Notes: generated from the sequence alone by a model not told the origin. Positions 45,784 to 54,652 are shown, counted from the first letter of the stretch. The stretch is DNA of 64,000 bases from JADLGL01 sp963732865 (GCA_963732865.1 CAVTBC010000004.1:744001-808000); one strand, 5' to 3'. Numbers and translations are program-made.

Positions 45784-46656
45784 CTATTCCGGACCGAGAT
45801 CCTTGGCCGCCGCCGTTGCGACGAACTGACTGGTTCCCGCCGGCACCACGTAGATCTCCAGGCAGTTGCCCGGCCCGTCGGTGATCATCCAGGCATGCCC
45901 GACGGCAGTGTCCTGCGTGTAGGACTGGCCCGGGTTAAGGTTGGCGTAGGGCTGCGGCGTGCCGTTGAAATCGATCCACATCACGCCCCGAAGCCCGTCG
46001 GTGCCGTTGACGAAGGTCACGGATGCAGGGACGCGGCTGTCGGTCGAGCGCAGCGAACCGAGGACATTGCAGCTGAGCGTCTCGCCGCCGGCGGGCACCG
46101 CTGGAGCAACTGGCGCCGGCGTCCCGGATACGGTCGCGGCCCCGCCGGGGCCGGGCATGGTCTGGCAATCGCTGATGAACTGCGCCGTTGGGGCGCTGCT
46201 GCCGTGCAGCCCGAGCGAGAGCGCCGTATAGCCGACAACGTTGTAATAGATTTCGCTGAGGCCACGGATGGCCTGCCAGATGCCGTCGTTGGTCTCGACT
46301 GCGAATTCGACGCCGGTGATGCCTTCGTCCTGCGGGCGGACGATCGTGCCGGTGATCACTTCGTGGAATCCGGTCCCGGTGAATTCGACCTGGACGGTCT
46401 GGCCTGCGGGCAGGTCGCCGATGACGGCGCCGATGTCGAAGGTCACATATGTGCCGCCGGCGCCGATTTGGCATTGGGCGGTGAACTGAACATTGTCTGT
46501 CTCGGGGACGCCATAGGACAGCACCAGCCGCGATTGCAGCGGGTCGGCGTCGAGCTGCCGGTCATATTGCCAGGCGAAGCCGGACTGGGCGGATGCCGGG
46601 GCCACGAGCGGGATGGTGAGCGCCACAGCTGCCAGCGCCGTCAGGATTTTCCGCAT
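45784..46656 (-). CDS. Secreted protein with C-terminal VHL-beta-like domain
   Basis: 290 residues from the ATG at 46656, preceded by GAGGAG (a GTG 6 bp upstream is less well placed). Residues 1-24 are a signal peptide (APASAQ). Residues about 27-165 form an unrecognised beta-rich domain. A Pro/Ala linker (about 175-192) leads to a C-terminal domain of about 85 residues. This domain follows human pVHL beta domain in order: LRSxxSRxP (202-), W227, FxGxPQPY (Tyr237), LxPG and GHxW (His254, Trp256), then a C-terminal strand. The pVHL hydroxyproline pocket uses Tyr98, Ser111, His115 and Trp117; here Tyr, Thr250, His and Trp occupy those places. Function unknown. The gene stands between ftsH and glmM, which are otherwise neighbours. 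Confidence 0.8.
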   Translation of the reverse strand: MRKILTALAAVALTIPLVAPASAQSGFAWQYDRQLDADPLQSRLVLSYGVPETDNVQFTAQCQIGAGGTYVTFDIGAVIGDLPAGQTVQVEFTGTGFHEVITGTIVRPQDEGITGVEFAVETNDGIWQAIRGLSEIYYNVVGYTALSLGLHGSSAPTAQFISDCQTMPGPGGAATVSGTPAPVAPAVPAGGETLSCNVLGSLRSTDSRVPASVTFVNGTDGLRGVMWIDFNGTPQPYANLNPGQSYTQDTAVGHAWMITDGPGNCLEIYVVPAGTSQFVATAAAKDLGPE

Positions 46657-46867
46657 ATTCACTCCTCGCTATGATGCGCCGAAAGGAACAGATTTGGCCA
46701 AACCGGGCAAGTATCCGATGCTCAGGGAGCGGTTGCATTTGCTCCGAGGCCGTTGCGCCGCTTGGCCGCCTCCTGCGCCTGCAACAATCGATCACTATTT
46801 TTGAACGAGTTGCCGGCCAGAATCCGCTAAAGGTTGCGGCGCTCGGGGCTTAGCGGGAAGACACATT

Positions 46868-48217
46868 ATGGCGAAGAAGCTCTTCGGGACCGACGGCATT
46901 AGGGGTTTGGCCAATTCAGACCCGATGACGCCGCAGGTGGCTATGCAGGTCGGGATCGCGGCGGGCCTGGTTTTCCGGCGTGAGGATCGGTTCGAACGCC
47001 GTCGCGTGGTGATCGGCAAGGATACGCGGCTGTCGGGTTACATGATCGAGCCGGCTCTGGTGGCCGGTTGCACCGCGGCCGGAATGGACGTGTTCCTGCT
47101 CGGCCCGATCCCGACACCCGGCGTGGCGATGCTGACCCGCTCGCTCCGCGCCGACCTCGGCGTCATGATCTCCGCCTCGCACAATGGCTATGCCGACAAC
47201 GGCATCAAGCTGTTTGGGCCGGACGGGTTCAAGCTGTCCGACGAGACCGAGGCGGCGATCGAGCGCCTCGTGGCGCAGGATCTGACATCCCGTCTCGCGC
47301 CGCCCGCCGAACTGGGGCGCGCCCGCCGCATCGAGGGCGTGCATGACCGCTATATCGAATTCGCCAAGCGGACGCTGCCGCGCAATATCGACCTCACCGG
47401 GCTGCGCATCGTCGTCGACTGCGCCAATGGCGCGGCGTACCGCGTTGCGCCCGACGCGCTGTGGGAACTCGGCGCCGAGGTGGTGAAGATCGGTTGCGAA
47501 CCGAATGGGTTCAACATCAATCTCGAATGCGGCTCGACCGATATCGCGGCGCTGCGCAAACGCGTCCACGAAGTCCGCGCCGATATCGGCATTGCGCTGG
47601 ATGGCGATGGCGACCGGGTGATCATCGTCGATGAACGCGGCGAGGAAGTGGACGGCGATCAATTGATGGCCGTCGTTGCGAATTCCTGGGCTGAAGACGG
47701 TCGCCTCGCCGGTGGCGGCGTTGTCGCTACGGTGATGTCCAATCTCGGTCTTGAGCGGTATTTGGCATCGCTCGGTTTGACGCTGGCGCGCACCAAGGTG
47801 GGCGACCGCCATGTCGTCGAATATATGCGCGCGCATGGCTTCAATGTCGGCGGCGAGCAGTCCGGCCATATCATCCTCACCGACTATTGCACCACCGGAG
47901 ACGGTCTGGTCACGGCGCTGCAGATATTGGCTGTGGTGCAGGCGGTTGGCCGGCCGGTGAGTGAAGTCTGCCGGCGTTTCGAACCGGTTCCGCAAGTGTT
48001 GCGCAACGTTCGCACGGGCGCTGCGTCGCTCGAGAATTCGGACGTCAAATCGGCGATCGCCGACGGTGAGGGCCGCTTGGCCGGCTCCGGCAGGCTGCTG
48101 ATTCGGCCGTCGGGGACCGAGCCTGTTATCCGGGTAATGGCGGAGGGCGATGACCCGGCGCTGGTCGAGTCGGTGGTTGGCGATATCGTCCAGGCATTGT
48201 CGGGCGCCGCGGCGTAA
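46868..48217 (+). CDS. glmM: Phosphoglucosamine mutase
   Basis: 449 residues starting MAKKLFGTDGIRGLANSDPM. Phosphoserine site is MISASHNGYADN with Ser104. Metal-binding loop is DGDGDR, the sugar-binding loop is GGEQSGH, and the phosphate loop is RPSGTEPVIRVM. It converts glucosamine-6-P to glucosamine-1-P for peptidoglycan and LPS. The stop overlaps the next start (TAATG). Confidence 0.97.
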   Translation: MAKKLFGTDGIRGLANSDPMTPQVAMQVGIAAGLVFRREDRFERRRVVIGKDTRLSGYMIEPALVAGCTAAGMDVFLLGPIPTPGVAMLTRSLRADLGVMISASHNGYADNGIKLFGPDGFKLSDETEAAIERLVAQDLTSRLAPPAELGRARRIEGVHDRYIEFAKRTLPRNIDLTGLRIVVDCANGAAYRVAPDALWELGAEVVKIGCEPNGFNINLECGSTDIAALRKRVHEVRADIGIALDGDGDRVIIVDERGEEVDGDQLMAVVANSWAEDGRLAGGGVVATVMSNLGLERYLASLGLTLARTKVGDRHVVEYMRAHGFNVGGEQSGHIILTDYCTTGDGLVTALQILAVVQAVGRPVSEVCRRFEPVPQVLRNVRTGAASLENSDVKSAIADGEGRLAGSGRLLIRPSGTEPVIRVMAEGDDPALVESVVGDIVQALSGAAA

Positions 48218-48837
48218 TGCCTGCGGCCGGGAAGGTCGACCTCAAGCGCGAACGCAAGGCGTTTTACGCACCCTCGGCGAAACATTTCAGCGTCGTTGAC
48301 GTTCCGGCCATCGGCTTTCTAATGGTCGATGGCAGCGGCGATCCGAACACGGCCAAGAGCTACGCTGACGCCATCGGCGCCCTCTACGCCGTCGCCTACA
48401 CGCTCAAATTCGCACGCAAGGCGGCCGGCCAATCGCCGGACTTCGCGGTGATGCCGCTGGAAGGCCTGTGGTGGTCTGACGACATGGACGACTTCCGAAA
48501 CGCCAACAAAGATAATTGGAAGTGGACGGCAATGATCGCCCTGCCGGACTTCATCTCGTTGGTCGATGTCGAGATGGCCAAACAGCAGGCCGCCGCGAAG
48601 AAGGACGTGCCGTCGCTCGATCGCCTGCGCTTCGGATCATTCAGCGAAGGGAAGGCGGCGCAGATCCTCTATTTCGGCCGCTACGCGGATGAAGGGCCGA
48701 CGATCGCCGCGCTGCATCGGTTCATCGCCGAACAGGGTGGCCAGCTCCGCGGCAAGCATCACGAGATATACCTGTCCGATCCGCGCCGCATCGATGCGTC
48801 GAAGCTGAAAACCATCGTTCGCCAGCCCTTCGCCTAG
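48217..48837 (+). CDS. GyrI-like small-molecule-binding domain protein
   Basis: 206 residues. The opening YAPSAKHFSVVDVPAIGFLM and the MPLEGLWWSDD, RFGSFSEGKAAQILYFGRYA and GKHHEIYLSDPRR segments match the GyrI-like/SOUL-type domain found fused to AraC regulators or free-standing. It has no DNA-binding domain. Ligand unknown. It is coupled to glmM by a one-base overlap. Confidence 0.88.
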   Translation: MPAAGKVDLKRERKAFYAPSAKHFSVVDVPAIGFLMVDGSGDPNTAKSYADAIGALYAVAYTLKFARKAAGQSPDFAVMPLEGLWWSDDMDDFRNANKDNWKWTAMIALPDFISLVDVEMAKQQAAAKKDVPSLDRLRFGSFSEGKAAQILYFGRYADEGPTIAALHRFIAEQGGQLRGKHHEIYLSDPRRIDASKLKTIVRQPFA

Positions 48838-48903
48838 AGCGCCATTTTCGCCAGGCCAAGTCCACGCGCGGTTTGTCCATTCAACTGCGCGGAGCGGATC
48901 GTT

Positions 48904-48918
48904 CCAAGAATATCTTGG
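48904..48918. repeat. Inverted repeat ahead of the outer-membrane protein gene
   Basis: CCAAGA-ATA-TCTTGG, perfect 6-bp arms around a 3-bp spacer, 14 bp before the CtrA box. Possible second operator in the same promoter. Confidence 0.4.
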
Positions 48919-48931
48919 TTAAAAACCGTAC

Positions 48932-48946
48932 TTAACGCGCCCTTAA
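48932..48946. promoter_or_regulatory. Full CtrA box upstream of outer-membrane protein gene
   Basis: TTAACGCGCCCTTAA, an exact TTAA-N7-TTAA, about 85 bp before the ATG of the beta-barrel gene. Another TTAA lies at 48919-48922. CtrA is known to control outer-membrane protein genes such as omp25 in Brucella. Confidence 0.6.
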
Positions 48947-49031
48947 GGTTTCCGGTGAACAATCCGTTTCAGCTGAAGTGCGATGGACTGTCTGCCAGCG
49001 CACCGTCTGGAGTTGAGGAAAGGAAACGGAC

Positions 49032-49811
49032 ATGGGCCGCTTCGCGAAGACAGTATTGCTTGGGGGCATTGCGTTGATCCTGCCGGTCAGCGCCATGGCA
49101 GCTGATCTACCCCAACCGCCGACATACTATTATCCGCCGACGCCACCGGCGGCGACGTCGCAGTGGTATCTGCGCCTCGATCTCGGCTTCAAGGATTATC
49201 GGCCGCCGTCGACCAGCTTCGATCTTCCGGCCCTCGGCTATAACGTGCCGGGCACGGGCGAGTTCATCAACGAATCGATCACGAGCACCGGTCTCGTCGG
49301 TGTCGGCTTCGGTTGGGATCCGGCAGGGGCCTTCCGGACCGACGTCACGCTCGACTATGAGTGGCCCGGACACATCACGGGCAACCTGATCTGTAACGCG
49401 CCCTGCACTCCCGCGCCGGATCCGGAATACTCGACTGAAACGGCAAATCTGTCGGCATGGACGCTGTTGCTCAACGGCTACTTCGACATCAATCCCAATG
49501 ACGGGCCGATCACGCCTTATGTGGGCGCGGGCGCTGGCGTCTCGCTGCTGCGAACGAGCAATGTCGCCTTCGTCAATCCTGACGCTTCGACCGGCACTTG
49601 GGCCGGCGGGACGACTTGGAATTTTGCCTGGGCGCTGACAGCAGGTGTCGCGTTCGACCTGAAGCCGAACCTGGTGCTCGACGTCAACTACCGCTTCGTC
49701 CATCTCGGCGACGCCGTTGCATGGACGACGCTCGGTGGCGGTACGCCCATCAACTACGACAACATCACGGCGCACGAATTCAGGGCCGGTATTCGCTTCA
49801 TGACCCCTTAG
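49032..49811 (+). CDS. Outer-membrane beta-barrel protein (Omp25/31-like)
   Basis: 259 residues. Signal peptide to about 23 (MAADLPQPP) is followed by a Pro/Tyr-rich segment (PTYYYPPTPPAATS). The 8-stranded porin-like barrel ends in FRAGIRFMTP, though the last residue is Pro rather than Phe. Strands such as LVGVGFGWDP and LTAGVAFDLKPNLVLDVNYR alternate aromatic and small residues. GAGGAAAGGAAA precedes the ATG. A CtrA box lies upstream, which suggests cell-cycle-regulated expression. Two Cys in the second loop (ICNAPC) are notable. Confidence 0.87.
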   Translation: MGRFAKTVLLGGIALILPVSAMAADLPQPPTYYYPPTPPAATSQWYLRLDLGFKDYRPPSTSFDLPALGYNVPGTGEFINESITSTGLVGVGFGWDPAGAFRTDVTLDYEWPGHITGNLICNAPCTPAPDPEYSTETANLSAWTLLLNGYFDINPNDGPITPYVGAGAGVSLLRTSNVAFVNPDASTGTWAGGTTWNFAWALTAGVAFDLKPNLVLDVNYRFVHLGDAVAWTTLGGGTPINYDNITAHEFRAGIRFMTP

Positions 49812-49909
49812 GGTCGGCGACGGCCTGATCTACCAAGCGCGTGGCGGACCCATCGGCCCGCCGCGCTCGTCCCCGGCGGTGAATGTTTCAGTAAAGAGGG
49901 AAGACTCAC

Positions 49910-50158
49910 GTGGCACGCTACGCCGAAAATTGGCAGCCGACCCATCGCTCGGATCGTCTCATTATCGAGGCGGAAACCGGTAATCAGCCTTGGTTCCGAC
50001 GTCCGATTGTCATCATGGGCTTCGCTGGCGCGGTGATCGCCATCGCAGCAGCGATCTTCATTGCCGGTTCCGGCGCGGGGATCGACCGGACAACCACCGG
50101 CGCGGTCGACACCGTCGATCCGGTGCTTGAGGGAATGGCGCAGTTCGACGGCATGTAG
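49910..50158 (+). CDS. Small single-span membrane protein of unknown function
   Basis: 82 residues from a GTG with AGAGGGAAG upstream. A soluble N-terminus (MARYAENWQPTHRSDRLIIE), one membrane helix (about 33-54, IVIMGFAGAVIAIAAAIFIA) and a short Thr/Asp-rich tail. No family recognised. It follows the barrel gene by 98 bp and is followed by a hairpin. Confidence 0.7.
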   Translation: MARYAENWQPTHRSDRLIIEAETGNQPWFRRPIVIMGFAGAVIAIAAAIFIAGSGAGIDRTTTGAVDTVDPVLEGMAQFDGM

Positions 50159-50159
50159 C

Positions 50160-50180
50160 AGCGGGGCAGCAAGCCCCGCT
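50160..50180 (+). terminator. Hairpin after small membrane protein gene
   Basis: AGCGGGGC/GCCCCGCT, a perfect 8-bp stem with a 5-nt loop immediately after the stop. No T-run follows, so it may be a weak or Rho-assisted terminator. Confidence 0.45.
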
Positions 50181-50293
50181 GAGGTTCAGCCCCGATCTAG
50201 CCCGGCGCCTCAGGACAAATTTCTGAATCGGAAGAGTCAGTTCGCGGCAATTGTTGCGTGGCCAGTTGCGAGTTGGCGGACCGCCGAAACGAC

Positions 50294-51457
50294 CTAGCGG
50301 TGCAGACCGGCGAGATGGATGTTGATGCCGCCGCGGAAATTGGCGTCGAACAGCCCGCCGCCCAGTTCGCCCACGCCCTCAAGCTCCATGAAGCCGCTGG
50401 TGCGCGGCGACAGCGCGACCTCGACGCCCGTTCCCAGCATATAGAGAGCGCCGCCGATGAACCCGAAATGGGTTCCCGTCATGTAGCCAATCCCGGCCTT
50501 GCCATAGACGAGGATGTTGTCGCCGGCGAGGTAGCCGATACGGGCGCTGAGGTCCGTCTCGAACTGCAGTGGGCCGCAAGTGCCGACGCCAACGCAAATC
50601 ACCGTTGCGGCCTGAGCAGTGGCACCGACCAGAACGCTCTGTCCCACCACGTAGTTGTAGCCCGCCTGCATGCCCAATTCGTGGAACGAACTCACGGTGG
50701 GGCCGACGAATGGGCCGGCCCAGTCGAATGCCGCACGGGCGCGGGTGCTCTCCGTCGCGGGGCCGGTCAGCATCGTGATGCGGGCGGTCACCATATGTGC
50801 GGCAAAGCGGATCGTGTGATCGGTTTCGCCGACGCCGGTCGCGTGAACGGTCAGCGGGGCGAAGGCCATATATTCGTAGCTGAGACCGACGGCGAAGCGG
50901 GGGCTCATGCGGATATCGGCGCTGACGCCGGCCGCCAGACCCACCACGGGGCCGCGCGCCTGAACGATGACCGGCGTCACGGTGTCGTTGGCGTAGGTCA
51001 CGAGATGCGCGACCGCCGGTCCGGCATTGACCGAGAACAGGACTGGGCCGAGCGCTACACCAGCCCGAGCCGTCAGCGCGCCGAACCAATGGCCCTTTAG
51101 GTCAAAATTCTGGTCGCCGGGAAGATAGGGGCTGTCGACATCGGCGTGGCTGATGCCGCGCACCGCCGTCAGGAAGGTCGCCTCGAAGCCATAGACATAG
51201 CGGCCCGTTTGCCAGTTCTGGCCGAGGCCGACACCAAGCGGGTAGCCATGGACGGGCGCGCTGAACGCGTCACCGGGATTGTCGTTGAACCAGCCGTCGG
51301 TGTTGAAATGGTAGGCGCCGGTGCCCCATGCATCGCCGCCGATGGCCTCGATATAGGGGCCGGCCCAATGCGTTTGGTTCTCTGCCTTGGCGGGCAAAGC
51401 GGCCAAGGCAACCCCGAGGCCCGCGGTAATTGCGACTACCCCACGCCGAACCAGCAT
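50294..51457 (-). CDS. Outer-membrane protein with two tandem beta-barrel domains
   Basis: 387 residues from ATG 51457 with GGGAGG upstream. The signal peptide ends AKA (about 25). Two homologous halves each begin WAGP (residues 31 and 246). Each has alternating beta strands: half 1 LGVGLGQNWQTGRYVYGFEA and FGALTARAGVALGP, half 2 LGMQAGYNYVVGQSVLVGAT and LSARIGYLAGDNILVYGKAG. This is the Hyphomicrobiales porin-like family (OMP_b-brl), normally one barrel of about 200 residues, so this looks like an internal duplication or fusion. The in-frame extension upstream of 51457 is spurious. The gene ends 135 bp from the small membrane protein. Confidence 0.8.
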   Translation of the reverse strand: MLVRRGVVAITAGLGVALAALPAKAENQTHWAGPYIEAIGGDAWGTGAYHFNTDGWFNDNPGDAFSAPVHGYPLGVGLGQNWQTGRYVYGFEATFLTAVRGISHADVDSPYLPGDQNFDLKGHWFGALTARAGVALGPVLFSVNAGPAVAHLVTYANDTVTPVIVQARGPVVGLAAGVSADIRMSPRFAVGLSYEYMAFAPLTVHATGVGETDHTIRFAAHMVTARITMLTGPATESTRARAAFDWAGPFVGPTVSSFHELGMQAGYNYVVGQSVLVGATAQAATVICVGVGTCGPLQFETDLSARIGYLAGDNILVYGKAGIGYMTGTHFGFIGGALYMLGTGVEVALSPRTSGFMELEGVGELGGGLFDANFRGGINIHLAGLHR

Positions 51458-51699
51458 GTCTGACGGGCCTCCCAGCCTCGCCCAGCATTCTATGGTCGAA
51501 GTGGGCGGACAGTAAATCCGTTCCTGAACCAACCCACGGAAATACTTGACCAGTCTTACCAACCTCTTGGCGCTTGCTGTTCGCTTCAGCCCGGCCCTTT
51601 GTTGCCGGGCTCGCAAGCTAGCCGCGCAGGCGGCCTGCCGGCCCTTTGCACCTTCGGCCGCGCCGCTCAGCCTCACGCACATTCAGCTTGCGGCGGTCA
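51458..51699. other. Divergent intergenic region between the double-barrel gene and the serC leader
   Basis: No gene is supported. It contains a hairpin at 51588-51611 (AGCCCGGC/GCCGGGCT, 8-nt loop) that could be part of the serC 5' region, and presumably the promoters of both divergent genes. Confidence 0.45.
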
Positions 51700-51729
51700 G
51701 CGGATTTCACTAGACGCATCGGCGGGACA

Positions 51730-51773
51730 CCTCTCCCCACTGAGAGGCGGCTATCTGTGAGGGTAGAGCCAAG
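51730..51773 (+). promoter_or_regulatory. serC leader RNA motif
   Basis: Two hairpins sit directly before the serC ATG. The first is CCTCTC/GAGAGG (51730-51747). The second is GGCTATC...GGTAGAGCC with a 2-nt bulge (51749-51770), whose loop and 3' arm contain the GAGGG ribosome site. The alphaproteobacterial serC leader (Rfam serC motif) is described as a structure whose last stem covers the serC ribosome site. The match is by position and shape. Confidence 0.7.
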
Positions 51774-52943
51774 ATGACCGAGACCATGCGGCCGAACCGC
51801 CGGCCAATTACTCCAAATTTCTCTTCGGGCCCGTGCTCCAAGCATCCCGGCTGGTCGCTGGAGGGGCTGCGCAACGCCGTTATCGGGCGTTCGCACCGTT
51901 CCGCGCTGGGCAAGGGGCGGCTCAAGCAAGCCATCGATCTCACCCGCGAAGTCCTTCGCGTACCTGACGATTTCCGTATTGGCATCGTCCCGGCATCGGA
52001 TACCGGCGCCGTCGAGATGGCGATGTGGTCGTTGCTCGGCCCGCGCGGGGTCGACGTCCTCTATTGGGAATCCTTCAGCGAAGGCTGGGCGGTCGATGCC
52101 GAGACGCAGCTGAGACTGCCGGACACCAGAATCATCAGCGCCGACTACGGCAAGCTCCCTGATCTGGCGACGGTCAATTTCGACCATGACGTGATCTTCC
52201 CGTGGAACGGCACGACGTCCGGCGTGCGGGTACCGAATGGCGACTGGATCCCCGCGGATCGCGGCGGCCTGACGATCTGCGACGCGACGTCGGCGGCCTT
52301 TGCGCAGGACCTGCCCTTCGACAAGCTCGATGTCACCACTTTCTCATGGCAGAAGGTGATGGGCGGCGAGGCGGCGCACGGCGTCATCATCCTCAGCCCG
52401 CGGGCGGTCGAACGGCTGATGTCGCATCAGCCGACCTGGCCGATGCCGAAGATCTTCCGGCTGGTCGAGAACGGCAAGCTGCTCGAAGGCATCTTCAAGG
52501 GCGAGACGATCAACACGCCGTCCATGCTGGCGGTGGAGGACTATGTCGACGCGCTCAACTGGGCGAAGTCGATCGGCGGCATCGACGCGCTGTTCGCCCG
52601 CGCCAACACCAACGCGAAGGTTCTCGCCGACTGGGTGGCGCGAACGCCTTGGGCCGATTTCCTTGCGGTCGATCCGGCGACGCGGTCGAACACATCGGTC
52701 TGTCTCGCCATTGTCGATCCTGATGTCGTCGCCGCCGGTGCCGTGGCCGATGTCGCCAAGGGCATCGTCAAGCAGCTCGAGGATGAGGGTGTCGGCTACG
52801 ATTTCAGCTCGTATCGCGATGCGCCTGCAGGCCTGCGTATCTGGGCCGGGGGAACGGTCGAGGCGTCGGATCTTGAAGCGCTGACCGAGTGGCTCGATTG
52901 GGCCTTCGCCGGACAGAAAGCGGCGCTCAGCTCGGCCGCTTAG
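51774..52943 (+). CDS. serC: Phosphoserine transaminase
   Basis: 389 residues of the long alphaproteobacterial SerC type, starting MTETMRPNRRPITPNFSSGP. PLP-lysine Lys194 is in FSWQKVMGGEAAHG. GTTSGVRVPNGDW and FSSYRDAPAGLRIWAGGTVE are typical. It makes phosphoserine from phosphohydroxypyruvate and glutamate, and also acts in pyridoxal phosphate synthesis. It precedes serA by 122 bp and is controlled by the upstream leader RNA. Confidence 0.95.
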   Translation: MTETMRPNRRPITPNFSSGPCSKHPGWSLEGLRNAVIGRSHRSALGKGRLKQAIDLTREVLRVPDDFRIGIVPASDTGAVEMAMWSLLGPRGVDVLYWESFSEGWAVDAETQLRLPDTRIISADYGKLPDLATVNFDHDVIFPWNGTTSGVRVPNGDWIPADRGGLTICDATSAAFAQDLPFDKLDVTTFSWQKVMGGEAAHGVIILSPRAVERLMSHQPTWPMPKIFRLVENGKLLEGIFKGETINTPSMLAVEDYVDALNWAKSIGGIDALFARANTNAKVLADWVARTPWADFLAVDPATRSNTSVCLAIVDPDVVAAGAVADVAKGIVKQLEDEGVGYDFSSYRDAPAGLRIWAGGTVEASDLEALTEWLDWAFAGQKAALSSAA

Positions 52944-53065
52944 GCGGCCAGTCGTTTTCGTTCCGGGTGGCGCGCGATGCCTCCCGGAACTGCATCTCAC
53001 ACATTCCATAGAAAAGAGTTCCGGCGCGTCATCGTCAGACCGGAGCAAAATCGGGAGAGTCAGTC

Positions 53066-54652
53066 ATGGCCCCACGCGTTCTGATTTCTGATGCATTGTC
53101 GGAAACCGCGGTGGAGATATTCACGCGTCGTGGCGTTGCCGTCGATTATCGGCCGGAGCTCGGCAAGGACAAGGACGCCCTGCTCGCCATCATTGGCGAC
53201 TATGACGGGTTGGCGATCCGCTCGGCGACCAAAGTCACGGAGAAGATCATCGCCGCCGCCGATAGGCTGCGCGTGATCGGGCGCGCCGGCATCGGCGTCG
53301 ACAATGTCGATATCGCCAAGGCGACGGCGCGTGGCATCATCGTGATGAACACGCCGTTCGGCAATTCGATCACGACGGCGGAGCACGCGATCGCGCTGAT
53401 GTTCGCGGTGGCGCGGCAACTGCCGGCGGCGGATGCATCAACCCAAGCTGGCAAGTGGGAGAAGAACCGCTTCCTCGGCACCGAGCTGACCGGCAAGGTG
53501 CTGGGCATCATCGGTTGCGGCAATATTGGATCGGTCGTCGCCGACCGCGCCATCGGCCTCAAGATGCGGGTGATCGCCTATGACCCATTCCTGTCCGGCG
53601 AACGGGCGAAGGAGATCGGTGTCGAAAAGGTGGAGCTCGACGAGCTCCTCGGCCGCGCCGACATCGTGACGCTGCACACGCCGATGACCGACAAGACCCG
53701 CGGCATCATCGACGCCAACGCGCTGGGGATGATGAAAAAGGAAGCGATCATCATCAATTGCGCGCGGGGCGGGCTGGTGGTCGAGGAAGATCTGGCGGCA
53801 GCGCTGAAGGCGGGCGAAATCGGCGGCGCCGGCATCGACGTGTTCACGACCGAACCAGCGACCGAGAGCGTCCTCTTCGGCCTTCCGAACGTCGTATGCA
53901 CGCCGCATCTGGGCGCGTCGACCAACGAAGCGCAGGAGAATGTCGCGCTGCAGGTCGCCGAGCAGATGGCCGACTATCTGATCGACGGCGCGGTCAGCAA
54001 CGCCCTCAACATGCCGTCCATCACGGCCGAGGAAGCGCCGCGTCTGACGCCGTTCGTGACACTTGCCGATCAGCTTGGCTCGTTCGCGGGACAGCTCACG
54101 GAGACCGCCGTCAAGGCGATCCGCATCGAATATGAAGGCACCGCGGCGGACATGAATACGCGGGCGCTGACGGCGGCGGCGCTGACGGGATTCCTCAAGC
54201 CGCTGCTGCAATCGGTGAACATGGTCTCGGCGCCGGCGATGGCGCGCGAGCGGGGCATCCAGGTCGAGGAGACCCGCCGCGAGCAGCAGGGCGCGTATGA
54301 GGGCTATATCCGCGTTACCGTCATCACCGAACGGCGCGAGCGATCCGTCGCCGGCACGGTGTTTTCGGGCGGCCGTCCGCGCATAATCCAGGTCAAGGGC
54401 ATCAGCATGGAGGCCGAGCTTCTGCCCAGCATGCTTTATGTCACCAATCTCGATCGGCCAGGTTTCATCGGCCGGCTGGGCAGCGTGCTCGGCGAGGAGG
54501 GCGTGAACATCGCCACCTTCAATCTCGGTCGCAGCGGCGCGGGCGAAGATGCGATCGCGCTGATCGGCGTCGACCAGGAGCTGACCGATGCGGTGGTCGC
54601 CAAAGTTGCCGCCGTCGACGGCGTCATCCAAGCGAAGCCTTTGCGGTTCTAG
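53066..54652 (+). CDS. serA: D-3-phosphoglycerate dehydrogenase
   Basis: 528 residues, the long form. NAD-binding motif is LGIIGCGNIGSVVADRAI. Catalytic region is HTPMTDKTRGIID and the signature NCARGGLVVEEDL. The intervening ASB domain is followed by a C-terminal ACT domain (LYVTNLDRPGFIGRLGSVLG) that binds serine. It oxidises 3-phosphoglycerate, the first step of serine synthesis. GGGAGAG precedes the ATG. Confidence 0.96.
   Translation: MAPRVLISDALSETAVEIFTRRGVAVDYRPELGKDKDALLAIIGDYDGLAIRSATKVTEKIIAAADRLRVIGRAGIGVDNVDIAKATARGIIVMNTPFGNSITTAEHAIALMFAVARQLPAADASTQAGKWEKNRFLGTELTGKVLGIIGCGNIGSVVADRAIGLKMRVIAYDPFLSGERAKEIGVEKVELDELLGRADIVTLHTPMTDKTRGIIDANALGMMKKEAIIINCARGGLVVEEDLAAALKAGEIGGAGIDVFTTEPATESVLFGLPNVVCTPHLGASTNEAQENVALQVAEQMADYLIDGAVSNALNMPSITAEEAPRLTPFVTLADQLGSFAGQLTETAVKAIRIEYEGTAADMNTRALTAAALTGFLKPLLQSVNMVSAPAMARERGIQVEETRREQQGAYEGYIRVTVITERRERSVAGTVFSGGRPRIIQVKGISMEAELLPSMLYVTNLDRPGFIGRLGSVLGEEGVNIATFNLGRSGAGEDAIALIGVDQELTDAVVAKVAAVDGVIQAKPLRF

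Noticed and set aside
53438..54631. 397-residue minus-strand open frame over serA
   Set aside because: High-GC shadow of serA with no recognisable family and Arg/Asp/His-rich composition.
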